Shown: positions 24,082 through 33,271 of the stretch, piece by piece
How positions within the stretch are numbered: the first letter of the stretch is position 1
Layout of the letters: every line of letters begins with the position of its first letter
Assembly (NCBI GenBank): GCA_019415525.1
Contig: DXZA01000031.1
Location: forward strand, 5,781-69,780
Source: Tyzzerella sp.
Lineage (GTDB): Bacteria > Bacillota > Clostridia > Lachnospirales > Anaerotignaceae
Reading direction: 5' to 3'
Length of the DNA stretch: 64,000 nucleotides
Program-made: the position numbers and the translations under genes
Notes under the pieces: model-generated
The model's input: only the letters and a program-made list of their open reading frames with translations
Database searches by the model: none
What the model was told of the DNA's origin: nothing

Positions 24082-25437
24082 ATGAACAAAACGTTAGATA
24101 AGACTTATAAATTTGCTTTTGCTTACGCAATTTTTTTTATTTTAATTGGATGTATGCTTTCAAAACCAGAAGAAATTATTAGCGGATTTATGGAAATTTT
24201 TTGGGCTAATGATATACTTATAACAGATTATTTTTATATTGTAGGTATAGGTCCTGCCCTTGTAAATGTTGGAGTAGTAACATTTACAACTGTATTTATA
24301 ATGTATATAAACAAAATTTCTTTAAATGGTGGAGGTATTCTGACTATTGGCCTTATGTCAGGATTTTCATTTTTTGGGAAAAACATTTTTAATATGTGGT
24401 TTATTATACTTGGTACTTTTATATTTTGTATTATTAATAAAGAAAAATTTTCAAAATATGCTATAATAAGTCTTTTATCAACAGCACTTGCACCACTTAT
24501 AAGTACAACTTTTTTTTATGAAGGACATTTAAGATTGGAGCATGTAGTGACATCTGTTGTTTGTGGAATAATAATTGGGTTTGTTATGCCTCTTTTGGCA
24601 GCCCATACAGATAAATTATTACATGGATTAAGTTTATATAACGGTGGTTTTGCCATTGGGCTTTTAGCACTTATAATGGTTCCTCTTCTTAAATCCTATG
24701 GTTATGAGTTTAATACAGTACTTAAATGGAGTACAGGATATAATTTTCAAATTAGCATTGTATTGTATACAGTATGTGTTATGATTGTTGTATGGGGATT
24801 ATTAAGTGATAAAAAAAATGCATGGAATAATTATAAAAACATACTTAAACGTCCAGGAAGTCCAACACATGATTTTACAGTACTTGATGGTATGCCTGCG
24901 GTATTAATAAATATAGGAATTAATGGTATAATAGCTACAACATATATTATTATTATAGGTGGAGACCTTAATGGACCTACAATAGGTGGTATACTTACGG
25001 TAATGGGATTTGGTGCAAAAGGAAAGCATGCTAAAAATATTATTCCTGTTATGTTAGGTATTGCTATTGGTGGAATTACAAAGCAATGGACACCAAATTC
25101 TCCAACAGCTCAACTTGCAGCTCTTTTTGGAACAACACTTGCACCTGTTGCAGGAACATATGGCTTTATTGCAGGTGTATTTGCAGGGTTTATACATTCT
25201 TCTGTTACACTTCATGCAGGTCTTGGATATTCAGGAGTAAATTTATATAACAATGGTTTTGCTGGAGGAATAGTTTCAATTGTTATGTATCCTATATTAT
25301 CAAGATATATAAAACCAAATGTATATTCAGACCCTTCACCAAGTATGATGATGTCAGAACTTAAAAATATTGATAAAATTTCAAAAATGGAAGATGAATT
25401 ATCAAAGATGGAAAAAGAGCTTTCAAATATTTTATAA
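24082..25437 (+). CDS. DUF1576-like multi-pass membrane protein
   Basis: 451 residues with about 10-12 hydrophobic segments and a short charged coiled tail (about 430-451, KMEDELSKMEKELSNIL). Repeated glycine-rich turns such as LSLYNGGFAIGLLAL, YSGVNLYNNGFAGGIVSIVM and VMGFGAKGKHAKNIIPVMLG suggest two related transmembrane halves, as in transporters. I place it in the DUF1576 family of uncharacterised clostridial membrane proteins from memory. The substrate is unknown. It is followed after 60 bases by an AAA+/Fis regulator, which may control it or respond to the same signal. Confidence 0.7.
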   Translation: MNKTLDKTYKFAFAYAIFFILIGCMLSKPEEIISGFMEIFWANDILITDYFYIVGIGPALVNVGVVTFTTVFIMYINKISLNGGGILTIGLMSGFSFFGKNIFNMWFIILGTFIFCIINKEKFSKYAIISLLSTALAPLISTTFFYEGHLRLEHVVTSVVCGIIIGFVMPLLAAHTDKLLHGLSLYNGGFAIGLLALIMVPLLKSYGYEFNTVLKWSTGYNFQISIVLYTVCVMIVVWGLLSDKKNAWNNYKNILKRPGSPTHDFTVLDGMPAVLINIGINGIIATTYIIIIGGDLNGPTIGGILTVMGFGAKGKHAKNIIPVMLGIAIGGITKQWTPNSPTAQLAALFGTTLAPVAGTYGFIAGVFAGFIHSSVTLHAGLGYSGVNLYNNGFAGGIVSIVMYPILSRYIKPNVYSDPSPSMMMSELKNIDKISKMEDELSKMEKELSNIL

Positions 25438-25497
25438 ATAAAATAGAATTTAGAAGTTTTAATATATGACTTTTATTTATTTATACGGAGGTTAGAA

Positions 25498-27408
25498 ATG
25501 TATAAAGATAAAGAAATAATACTTGAAAAAGCATATAGGCGATGTAAAGAAAGAAATCTTAATTCAGATAGAAAAATAGATAGAAGAATTTTATGTGATA
25601 AAGAACTTGAAGATATACTTGCAAAAAAAGAATTTCTTTTAAGTAGTGCAAGACCCTTTATGGAAAAAATATATAAATTTATGGAAGATAAAAGCTTTAT
25701 GGTATCTCTTGCTGATGAAAATGCAAGAGTTATAGAAGTTATAGGTGAAAGTGATATAGAAAATACTTGTGTAAGAAAAGGTATCGACTGGTCTGAAGGA
25801 AATGCCGGAGTTAATGCTATATCTCTTGCACTTAATGAAGCAATCGCTATACAAGTAACAGGTAATGAGCATTATTGTGATGAATTAAAAGTTTGGGGTT
25901 GTTCTGCAAGTCCTATATGGCTTAATGGTGTTGTTATAGGAGTTATAAGTATAACGGGACCTAAAGAAAAAGTTTATCCTCATACATTAGGTATGGTTGT
26001 TGCAGCAGCCTATGCAATAGAAAATATACTTACTGTTAAAGAAAAAAATAATCAGCTTATTATAAAACAAAACTTTCAAGATGCTATTGTTGAGGCTGTA
26101 AATGATGGTATGATAATTGTTGATAAAAATGGTGTTATAACATATATGAATTCTGAAGCAGCGGATATATTGTATGTAAATAGAAATACATCAATAGGAA
26201 AGCATATGTGTGATATAGTAAGCTTTAATCCTATGATACTTGAGGTTTTAAAAACAGGTGTAGGTTATGTGGATAAGGAACTCATTGTAAGAAATCCTAC
26301 TGGTGCTATAATGCATTTACAAAAAACCGCTTATCCTATAAAAGATGAAGAGGGAAAAGTTGCCGGTGTTGTTGATACATTTAGAAGAATTAAAAAAGTT
26401 AAGAAAATGGTAAATGACATGGTTGGAAGCTATGCAAAATTTACTTTTGAAGATATAATAGGCAATGATTCAAATACCAAATTTATTGAAACACTTAAAA
26501 TGGCAAGAATAGCTTCACAAAGTACATCAAATGTACTTATACAAGGTGAAAGTGGAACAGGTAAAGAACTTTTTGCAAATGCAATACATAATGCATCAAC
26601 AAGAGCAGGTCAGCCATTTGTAACATTAAACTGTTCTGGTATACCAAGACAGCTTTTAGAAGGTGAACTTTTTGGTGTTGAAAGAAAATATGGAATGGAA
26701 AACTTTATAGAAGGACGTCCAGGAAAGTTTGAACTTGCTAATGGAGGAACTCTTTTTATAAATGAAGTAAGTGAATTACCTTTAGACCTTCAGGTTAAAC
26801 TTATGAAGGCTATACAAGATAAGAAAATAAGTCGTATTGGTGGCGAAAATGTATTTGATGTTAATGTAAGACTTATATGTGCTACTAACAAGGATTTATC
26901 TGAATTATGTAGAGATGGTAGTTTCAGACAAGATTTATATTATAGATTAGATGTTTTAAGTATTAAAACAACACCTTTAAGAGAACAGAAAGATAGTATT
27001 GATAAATTATCTAAACATATTGTAAATAGAATGAATAAAAAGCTTGGTAAGGGTAATATTGAGCTTGATGAAAGTGCCCTTAATATTCTTAGACAATATG
27101 ATTGGCCAGGTAATGTACGAGAGCTTGAAAATGCTTTAGAAAGAGCTGTAAATGTATGTGAGGATAAAAAAATAACAGAAAATCATATACCTAATTATAT
27201 TAATGCAACTATAAAAGATGGAGAAAATAGTAATAAACTTGGATTAATGCCAGCCAATACTTATGAAACTCTTGAGAATTTAGAGAAAAAACATATAATA
27301 ATGGTAACTAGATATACAAAAGGAAATATTTCAAAAGCAGCAGATATACTTGGTGTAAGTAGAAATACTCTTTATAATAAACTAAAAAAATATGAAATAG
27401 AATTATAA
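25498..27408 (+). CDS. Sigma-54-activator-like regulator (GAF-PAS-AAA+-Fis) lacking GAFTGA
   Basis: 636 residues. GAF-like sensor about 30-180, PAS about 190-300, AAA+ about 315-560, Fis-type helix-turn-helix 600-636 (GNISKAADILGVSRNTLYNK). Walker A is intact (GESGTGKE, 350-357). The sigma-54 contact loop GAFTGA is replaced by K397-Y-G-M-E-N402, and the Walker B Asp is Asn (F-I-N422-E423). The sensor-II segment GNVREL remains. Overall layout resembles AcoR-type activators, but this protein should neither contact sigma-54 in the usual way nor hydrolyse ATP normally, so it more likely acts like TyrR or as a DNA-binding sensor. GGAGGT precedes ATG 25498. Confidence 0.85.
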   Translation: MYKDKEIILEKAYRRCKERNLNSDRKIDRRILCDKELEDILAKKEFLLSSARPFMEKIYKFMEDKSFMVSLADENARVIEVIGESDIENTCVRKGIDWSEGNAGVNAISLALNEAIAIQVTGNEHYCDELKVWGCSASPIWLNGVVIGVISITGPKEKVYPHTLGMVVAAAYAIENILTVKEKNNQLIIKQNFQDAIVEAVNDGMIIVDKNGVITYMNSEAADILYVNRNTSIGKHMCDIVSFNPMILEVLKTGVGYVDKELIVRNPTGAIMHLQKTAYPIKDEEGKVAGVVDTFRRIKKVKKMVNDMVGSYAKFTFEDIIGNDSNTKFIETLKMARIASQSTSNVLIQGESGTGKELFANAIHNASTRAGQPFVTLNCSGIPRQLLEGELFGVERKYGMENFIEGRPGKFELANGGTLFINEVSELPLDLQVKLMKAIQDKKISRIGGENVFDVNVRLICATNKDLSELCRDGSFRQDLYYRLDVLSIKTTPLREQKDSIDKLSKHIVNRMNKKLGKGNIELDESALNILRQYDWPGNVRELENALERAVNVCEDKKITENHIPNYINATIKDGENSNKLGLMPANTYETLENLEKKHIIMVTRYTKGNISKAADILGVSRNTLYNKLKKYEIEL

Positions 27409-27413
27409 TAAAA

Positions 27414-27452
27414 CAATAAATGCCGGATATTTCAAATATCCGGCATTTATTG
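27414..27452. terminator. Bidirectional terminator between the AAA+ regulator and leuB
   Basis: Perfect inverted repeat with 19-bp arms: CAATAAATGCCGGATATTT and its complement around a single C. T and A runs at both ends suit both converging genes. Confidence 0.9.
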
Positions 27453-27474
27453 TTTTGGTTTTAGAATTGGTTTT

Positions 27475-28554
27475 TTATTTTATTATTGCGTTTGCAATAA
27501 CTTCGCCCATTTCTTTTGTTCCTACTGCTTTCATACCTTCACTCATTATATCAGGAGTTCTGTATCCAGCTTCAAGAACTTCAGTTACTGCATTTTCAAT
27601 AGCTTCTGCTTCTTTATCAAGTTTAAATGAGTATTTAAGCATCATTGCAGCAGAAAGTATTGCTGCAATAGGATTTGCTTTATTTTGTCCTGCAATATCA
27701 GGTGCAGAACCATGTATAGGTTCATACATTCCAAGTGTTCCTGCTCCCATACTTGCTGATGGTAAAAGTCCAATAGAGCCAGTTATCATACTTGCTTCAT
27801 CTGAAAGTATATCTCCAAACATATTTGATGTTACAATTACGTCAAACTGTTTTGGATTTCTTACAAGCTGCATAGCTGCATTATCAACATACATATGAGA
27901 AACTTTAACTTCTGGATAGTCTTTTGAAATTTCATCAACTGTTTTTCTCCAAAGTCTTGAACTTTCAAGAACATTTGCTTTATCAACACTTACAAGGTTT
28001 TTATTTCTTTGCATTGCAACTTCAAAAGCATTTTTTGCAATACGTTTTACTTCTGTTTCGCTATAAGCTTCTGTATCATAAGCTTCTTCACCATATTTTC
28101 CTTGTCTATATCCTCTGTCACCAAAGTATATACCACCTGTAAGCTCTCTTACTATCATTATATCAAGTCCACCTTCAACTATTTCAGGTTTTAAAGGACA
28201 GGCATCAGCAAGAGCTTTATGCATTGTAGCAGGTCTTAAGTTTGTAAAAAGTCCAAGTCCTTCACGAAGTCCTAAAAGAGCTTTTTCAGGACGATTTGCA
28301 CCTTCAACATTATCCCACTTTGGTCCACCAACTGCTCCAAGCATTACAGAATCTGATTTTTTACATACTTCAAGTGTTTCTTCAGGAAGACATTTTCCAA
28401 ATTCATCAATGGCACAGCCACCTGCTTTGACATATGTAAAATTAAATTTATGATTAAATTTTTCTCCTGTTTTTTCAAGTACTTTTACAGCTTCACCTGT
28501 AACTTCAGGGCCGATACCATCACCGGCAACAACTGCTATATTAAATTCTGCCAT
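27475..28554 (-). CDS. leuB: 3-isopropylmalate dehydrogenase
   Basis: 359 residues. It oxidises and decarboxylates 3-isopropylmalate with NAD+. Family motifs are VVAGDGIGPEVTGEAVKVL at the N-terminus, LRPATMHKALAD, MIVRELTGGIYFG near 138 (substrate Arg, catalytic Tyr), and the metal/NAD region TSNMFGDILSDEASMITGSI with GTLGMYEPIHGSAPDIAG. It is the last gene of the leuA-leuC-leuD-leuB operon, 16 bases after leuD, and is followed by a strong terminator. Confidence 0.96.
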   Translation of the reverse strand: MAEFNIAVVAGDGIGPEVTGEAVKVLEKTGEKFNHKFNFTYVKAGGCAIDEFGKCLPEETLEVCKKSDSVMLGAVGGPKWDNVEGANRPEKALLGLREGLGLFTNLRPATMHKALADACPLKPEIVEGGLDIMIVRELTGGIYFGDRGYRQGKYGEEAYDTEAYSETEVKRIAKNAFEVAMQRNKNLVSVDKANVLESSRLWRKTVDEISKDYPEVKVSHMYVDNAAMQLVRNPKQFDVIVTSNMFGDILSDEASMITGSIGLLPSASMGAGTLGMYEPIHGSAPDIAGQNKANPIAAILSAAMMLKYSFKLDKEAEAIENAVTEVLEAGYRTPDIMSEGMKAVGTKEMGEVIANAIIK

Positions 28555-28570
28555 GTATTACACCTCTTTA

Positions 28571-29065
28571 TTAGTCACCGATTTTTTTCTTTGTATATTC
28601 AACAAGTCCATCATTTTCCATTATTTTCTGTATAAATGGAGGGAATGCCTGTGCTTGATATGTTTTGTTTTTTGTTATATTTGTAATTATACCTGTTGTA
28701 AAGTCAATTGAAACTTCATTTCCTTCTTCAATATCTTCTGATGCTTCGTCACATTCAAGTATTGGAAGACCAATATTAATTGCATTTCTGTAAAAAATTC
28801 TTGCAAATGTTGAAGCTATTACACAGCTTACACCAGCACATTTTATTGCAAGAGGTGCATGTTCACGAGATGAACCACAACCAAAATTTTTCTTTGCAAC
28901 AATAATATCACCTTTTTGCACTTTATTTACAAAGTCTGCATCTATATCTATCATACAATATTTTGCAAGTTCTTCACCTGTTGAAACATTAAGATATCTT
29001 GCAGGTATTATAACGTCTGTATCAACATTGTCACCGTATTTAAAAACTCTTCCTTTTGCTTCCAT
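28571..29065 (-). CDS. leuD: 3-isopropylmalate dehydratase, small subunit
   Basis: 164 residues. It has the swivel-domain signature KYGDNVDTDVIIPARYLN and GCGSSREHAPLAIKCAGV (substrate-binding loop). With LeuC it isomerises 2-isopropylmalate to 3-isopropylmalate. The archaeal/clostridial short form is typical of this length. Its ATG (29065-29063) shares a base with the leuC stop in TAATG, so the two are translationally coupled. Confidence 0.96.
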   Translation of the reverse strand: MEAKGRVFKYGDNVDTDVIIPARYLNVSTGEELAKYCMIDIDADFVNKVQKGDIIVAKKNFGCGSSREHAPLAIKCAGVSCVIASTFARIFYRNAINIGLPILECDEASEDIEEGNEVSIDFTTGIITNITKNKTYQAQAFPPFIQKIMENDGLVEYTKKKIGD

Positions 29066-30336
29066 TATTCAATTACCTCCAATTTATCAGGGTCTGTTAT
29101 TTTTCCTGTAATTGCAGATGCTGCTGCAACAGCAGGGCTTGCAAGATAAACTTCACTTTCAACGTGTCCCATACGTCCAACAAAGTTTCTGTTTGTTGTA
29201 GAAACACATCTTTCACCTTTTGCAAGTATACCCATATGTCCACCAAGACAAGGGCCACAAGTTGGTGTTGAGAATATTGCACCAGCTTTAATTATGTCTT
29301 CAACATAGCCAGCTTTTATACAATCAAGATAAATCTGCTGTGTTGCAGGTATAACTATTGTTCTAACACCTTTTGCAACATGTCTTCCTCTTAATATATC
29401 GGCAGCTATTTTCATATCTTCAAAACGTCCATTTGTACAAGAACCTATTACAACTTGGTCGATTTTTACATCTCCTGCTTCATCAACTGTTTTTGTGTTT
29501 TCTGGGAGGTGAGGGAATGCAACAGTAGGTCTTAATGTACTTAAATCTATTGTATACTCTGCTTCGTATTCAGCATCTTCATCAGCTTCAAAAACTTTAT
29601 ACTCTTTATTTGAATGTTCTTTTACATATTCTATTGTAAGGTCATCAACAGGGAAAATACCGTTTTTTGCACCAGCTTCAATAGCCATATTTGCTATTGT
29701 AAATCTTCCATCCATTGATATTTCTTTAATTCCTTCACCAACAAATTCCATTGATTTATATAATGCACCATCAACACCAATAAGACCTATAATATGAAGT
29801 ATTATATCTTTACCACTTACGTTTTTAGGCATTTTTCCAACAATATTAAATTTTATTGCAGAAGGAACTTTAAACCAAGCTTCTCCAGTTGCCATACCAA
29901 TTGCCATGTCTGTACTTCCTATACCTGTTGAGAAAGCACCTAAAGCACCATATGTACAAGTATGAGAGTCAGCACCGATTATTACATCTCCAGGTACAAC
30001 AATTCCTTTTTCAGGAAGAAGTGCATGCTCAATGCCCATTTCTCCAACATCAAAGAAATTTTTGATATCTTTGTCAAAAGCAAATTCACGGCTACATTTA
30101 CATTGTTCTGCTGCTTTAATATCTTTATTTGGTGTAAAGTGGTCAAGTACAATTACAACTTTTTCTTTATCAAAAACATCTTTTGCACCTGTTTTTTTAA
30201 ATTCAGGTATTGCAACAGCTGTTGTTATATCGTTTCCCATTACTATATCAAGTTTTGCCTGTATAAGCTCTCCGGCTTTAACACTTTCAAGACCTGCTGC
30301 GTGAGCAAGTATTTTTTGTGTCATTGTCATTCCCAT
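29065..30336 (-). CDS. leuC: 3-isopropylmalate dehydratase, large subunit
   Basis: 423 residues, aconitase-superfamily [4Fe-4S] enzyme. IIGADSHTCTYGALGAFSTG, VIGSCTNGRFEDM and FSTPTCGPCLGGHMG carry the three cluster cysteines and substrate-binding residues. The length fits the LeuC type 2 (archaeal/clostridial) branch rather than the roughly 470-residue enterobacterial form. GGAGGA lies seven bases before ATG 30336, only three bases after the leuA stop. Confidence 0.96.
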   Translation of the reverse strand: MGMTMTQKILAHAAGLESVKAGELIQAKLDIVMGNDITTAVAIPEFKKTGAKDVFDKEKVVIVLDHFTPNKDIKAAEQCKCSREFAFDKDIKNFFDVGEMGIEHALLPEKGIVVPGDVIIGADSHTCTYGALGAFSTGIGSTDMAIGMATGEAWFKVPSAIKFNIVGKMPKNVSGKDIILHIIGLIGVDGALYKSMEFVGEGIKEISMDGRFTIANMAIEAGAKNGIFPVDDLTIEYVKEHSNKEYKVFEADEDAEYEAEYTIDLSTLRPTVAFPHLPENTKTVDEAGDVKIDQVVIGSCTNGRFEDMKIAADILRGRHVAKGVRTIVIPATQQIYLDCIKAGYVEDIIKAGAIFSTPTCGPCLGGHMGILAKGERCVSTTNRNFVGRMGHVESEVYLASPAVAAASAITGKITDPDKLEVIE

Positions 30337-30339
30337 TTT

Positions 30340-32025
30340 TTATTCCTCCTCTGTATTTTCCATATCTCTAAGCATTTTATTTAATGTACTTACAACGGCA
30401 CGAAGTGAAGATTTACTTACGCTGCTTGATGTACCAGCACCATAATATCTTTTGCCGTTTTCTCCTCGTGTTTCAATGTATGATATAGCTCTTGCTTTTG
30501 TACCAAGTTCCATTGAATGTCCACGATAATCAATAATATCAATATGTATTTTAAGGAAATCTTCAACTGCACGACAGAATGCAGAAACAACACCATTTCC
30601 TTCTCCTGTAATGAAGTGTTTTTCTCCTTTATAAAGTATTTCTGCCTCAATATTTACTATATCCCAATCAGCATTAACTGTTGTTGAACGGTATGTTGTA
30701 AGCTGGAATGGTGTTCTTATATCAACATATTGCTGTTTGAATATTTCATAAATTTTTTCAGGACTTATTTCAGATTGCATTTCATCAGAAACATGTGTTA
30801 TAACAGCTCCAACGTCTTTCTGGAATGATTTTGGCATATGAAGTCCATAGTTTTGTTCAAGTATAAATGTAACTCCGCCTTTACCTGACTGGCTATTTAT
30901 ACGAATAATAGGGTCATATGTTCTTCCAACATCAACAGGGTCGATTGGAAGGTAAGGAACTTCCCATCTATCAGGGTGTTTTTTCATAGCTTCCATACCT
31001 TTTCTTATAGCATCTTGATGAGAACCAGAGAATGCTGTGTAAACAAGTTCACCAGCATAAGGGTGTCTTGGATGCACACTCATTCTTGTTGAACTTTCAT
31101 ATATTTCTATAAGGTCATTAATATTACTGAAATCAAGTTCAGGGTCAATTCCTTGTGTGAAAAGGTTCATACCAACATTCATAATGTCACAGTTACCTGT
31201 TCTTTCACCATTTCCGAAAAGTGTTCCTTCAACTCTATCTGCTCCTGCCATCATAGCAAGTTCTGTTGCAGCAACAGCTGTTCCTCTATCATTATGAGCA
31301 TGAATACTTACAATAACATTTTCTCTGTTTTTAAGATTTCTGCACATATATTCAATTTGGTCTGCATAAAGGTTTGGTGTACCCATCTCAACAGTTGAAG
31401 GAAGGTTTATAATAACTTTCTTTTCTGGAGTTGGTTCCCATATATCTATTACTGCATTACAAATTTCTGCTGCAAAATCCATTTCTGTTCCTGTAAAACT
31501 TTCAGGTGAGTATTCAAAAGTAAAGTCTGTTTCTGGATATTTAGCAGCCATTTCTTTAACGAGTTTTGCACCATATACAGCAAGCTCTATTGTCTGCTCT
31601 TTATTATTACCAAAAACAACATCTCTTTGAAGTGTTGATGTTGAGTTATAAAGATGAATAACAGCTTTTTTTACACCTTTTAATGCTTCAAAAGTTCTTT
31701 CTATAATATGTCCTCTTGATTGTGTAAGAACTTGAACTGTTACATCTTCTGGTATAAGTCTATTTTCAATAAGTTCTCTTGTAAATTCATATTCTGTATC
31801 AGATGCGGCAGGAAAGCCGATTTCTATTTCTTTAAATCCTGTTTTTACAAGGAAGTTGAAAAAGTTAAGTTTTTGATTAAGACCCATAGGATTTTCAAGA
31901 GCTTGATTTCCATCTCTAAGGTCAACACTACACCATATAGGTGCTTTTTCAATTTTTTTATTTGGCCAAGTTCTGTCTTTTAAATCCACTGTTTCATATG
32001 GTCTGTATTTTTGATAGTTTTTCAT
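30340..32025 (-). CDS. leuA: 2-isopropylmalate synthase
   Basis: 561 residues, the longer yeast-like LeuA class. It condenses acetyl-CoA with 2-oxoisovalerate. The TIM-barrel starts with APIWCSVDLRDGNQAL (metal Asp, catalytic Arg). VSIHAHNDRGTAVA carries the metal His pair, and TLFGNGERTGNCD the GxGERxG motif. The C-terminal about 150 residues form the leucine-feedback domain (AISYIETRGENGKRYYGAGT). I chose the ATG at 32025, with an AGGAAG RBS; the track frame extends 12 codons further through the leader. First gene of leuACDB, behind a leucine T-box. Confidence 0.95.
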   Translation of the reverse strand: MKNYQKYRPYETVDLKDRTWPNKKIEKAPIWCSVDLRDGNQALENPMGLNQKLNFFNFLVKTGFKEIEIGFPAASDTEYEFTRELIENRLIPEDVTVQVLTQSRGHIIERTFEALKGVKKAVIHLYNSTSTLQRDVVFGNNKEQTIELAVYGAKLVKEMAAKYPETDFTFEYSPESFTGTEMDFAAEICNAVIDIWEPTPEKKVIINLPSTVEMGTPNLYADQIEYMCRNLKNRENVIVSIHAHNDRGTAVAATELAMMAGADRVEGTLFGNGERTGNCDIMNVGMNLFTQGIDPELDFSNINDLIEIYESSTRMSVHPRHPYAGELVYTAFSGSHQDAIRKGMEAMKKHPDRWEVPYLPIDPVDVGRTYDPIIRINSQSGKGGVTFILEQNYGLHMPKSFQKDVGAVITHVSDEMQSEISPEKIYEIFKQQYVDIRTPFQLTTYRSTTVNADWDIVNIEAEILYKGEKHFITGEGNGVVSAFCRAVEDFLKIHIDIIDYRGHSMELGTKARAISYIETRGENGKRYYGAGTSSSVSKSSLRAVVSTLNKMLRDMENTEEE

Positions 32026-32072
32026 ATTAAAAATCTTCCTTTCCCCTTTTAATTTCCCCAAAATTAAAGTTA

Positions 32073-32345
32073 AAAAAAACCTTCCATCTCTTTATTTAGA
32101 GATGAAAGGCTAAAAATCTTCCACGGTACCACTCTTATTTATTCCTAAAAAGGAATACACTTAATAGATACTTGATTTTAAAATCGTATATCTTGTTCTT
32201 TTAACGGTGAACCTCCGTCATAGCCTATAATTTCTTTCAGCCTGCCACTCCAAGGCGAGTTCAAAACATTTTGGAATACTGTCTTGCACCAAACGACAGC
32301 TCTCTGAAATCCTTTATGAATTTACTATTCCTCTTCACAGTGTTT
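32073..32345 (-). promoter_or_regulatory. Leucine T-box riboswitch of the leuACDB operon
   Basis: Read on the minus strand: Stem I with GAA-CTC-GCCTTGGAGTGG places a CTC (Leu) specifier at 32259-32257. The T-box AGAGTGGTACCGTGG lies at 32137-32121, a variant of GGGTGGTACCGCGG. The terminator TTTCATCTC / GAGATGGAA with an eight-T run lies at 32109-32073. Uncharged tRNA-Leu should stabilise the antiterminator and switch on leucine synthesis. The specifier matches the genes it controls. Confidence 0.9.
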
Positions 32346-32479
32346 TTCATATAAATTATAGTAGTTAATTTATCACACTTATTAGGATGTGTCAATAAAA
32401 TAAGAGTGATTTTTTTGTTAAAAATGCATAATTTACATTACTATAAAAGTATACTGATTTAGTAAACCGATATACTTAT

Positions 32480-33271
32480 TCATTTTATATAAAGTTTTTT
32501 GTTTATAACTGTTACAGCTATAAAATACCATATTATACCCATTATTATTGTATAAATAAGTGAATATATATTATATGAATTAAAAGATGATAATATGCTG
32601 CTTGAAGCTTCTGCAAAATTATTTACACTATATGCGTTTTCTAATATTTTACCAAAAGAGAACTCTACTGCTATACTTTCTATTTGTGATATTATAAAAT
32701 ATAAAACTACTCCAAATATAATTTTATATCTTTCAAATATACTTATGTGGGATATTGATATTATAGAATATATTTTTATTATTTCTGTTATTATTGAAAA
32801 TGTCATTACAATACCAAAAAGTATAATTGATGATATTATATGTAATGATTTTTCGCTGCCATAATATTCTATAACATTTAAAATATCTGAAAAATGTATA
32901 CCACTGCTTATAAAGAAAAAAGAAATACAAATTGTTCCACATATCATAGTGAAAATACCCATTATAACTGATGAAGTTATTTTTGAAAGCACAATTTGCC
33001 AAGGCTTAATAGGTAATGTATTAATAAGATAACCTTCACTACCATAAATACTCTTACTATATCTATTAAATATTGTATAGAAATAAACTACTATTGCACC
33101 TATTATTATAAATGATGTTGTTACACCCATTATGCCAACTAAAATATTATTAGGTTCAATATTATCTAATGTCATAAGAGTTAAACCACAAGCTAAAATC
33201 ATAACAATATCTATTATGAGTATTGATTTATATATTGATTTTAAATCATATTTTAAAAGTTTAAAGAACAT
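32480..33271 (-). CDS. ABC transporter permease (ABC-2 type)
   Basis: 263 residues with six hydrophobic segments at about 18-38, 45-70, 100-130, 150-175, 185-205 and 235-258. Motif YGSEGYLINTLPIKPWQIVLSK near residue 75 is the amphipathic coupling segment seen in bacterial ABC-2 permeases. It is the last gene of the gntR-ATPase-permease operon, with its start codon overlapping the ATPase stop by one base. The likely role is export or resistance to a membrane-active compound, as for YtrABCDEF-type systems. Substrate unknown. Confidence 0.8.
   Translation of the reverse strand: MFFKLLKYDLKSIYKSILIIDIVMILACGLTLMTLDNIEPNNILVGIMGVTTSFIIIGAIVVYFYTIFNRYSKSIYGSEGYLINTLPIKPWQIVLSKITSSVIMGIFTMICGTICISFFFISSGIHFSDILNVIEYYGSEKSLHIISSIILFGIVMTFSIITEIIKIYSIISISHISIFERYKIIFGVVLYFIISQIESIAVEFSFGKILENAYSVNNFAEASSSILSSFNSYNIYSLIYTIIMGIIWYFIAVTVINKKLYIK

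Noticed and set aside
25438..25497. Sigma-54 promoter in front of the AAA+ regulator
   Set aside because: No TGGCA-N7-TTGC pattern here or before the DUF1576-like gene.
14939..32480. The 12-mer GATATACTTATT at 14939, 24039 and 32469
   Set aside because: Three exact copies, but it is A/T-rich, one overlaps a -10 box and one a stop codon, with no shared context; best taken as chance.
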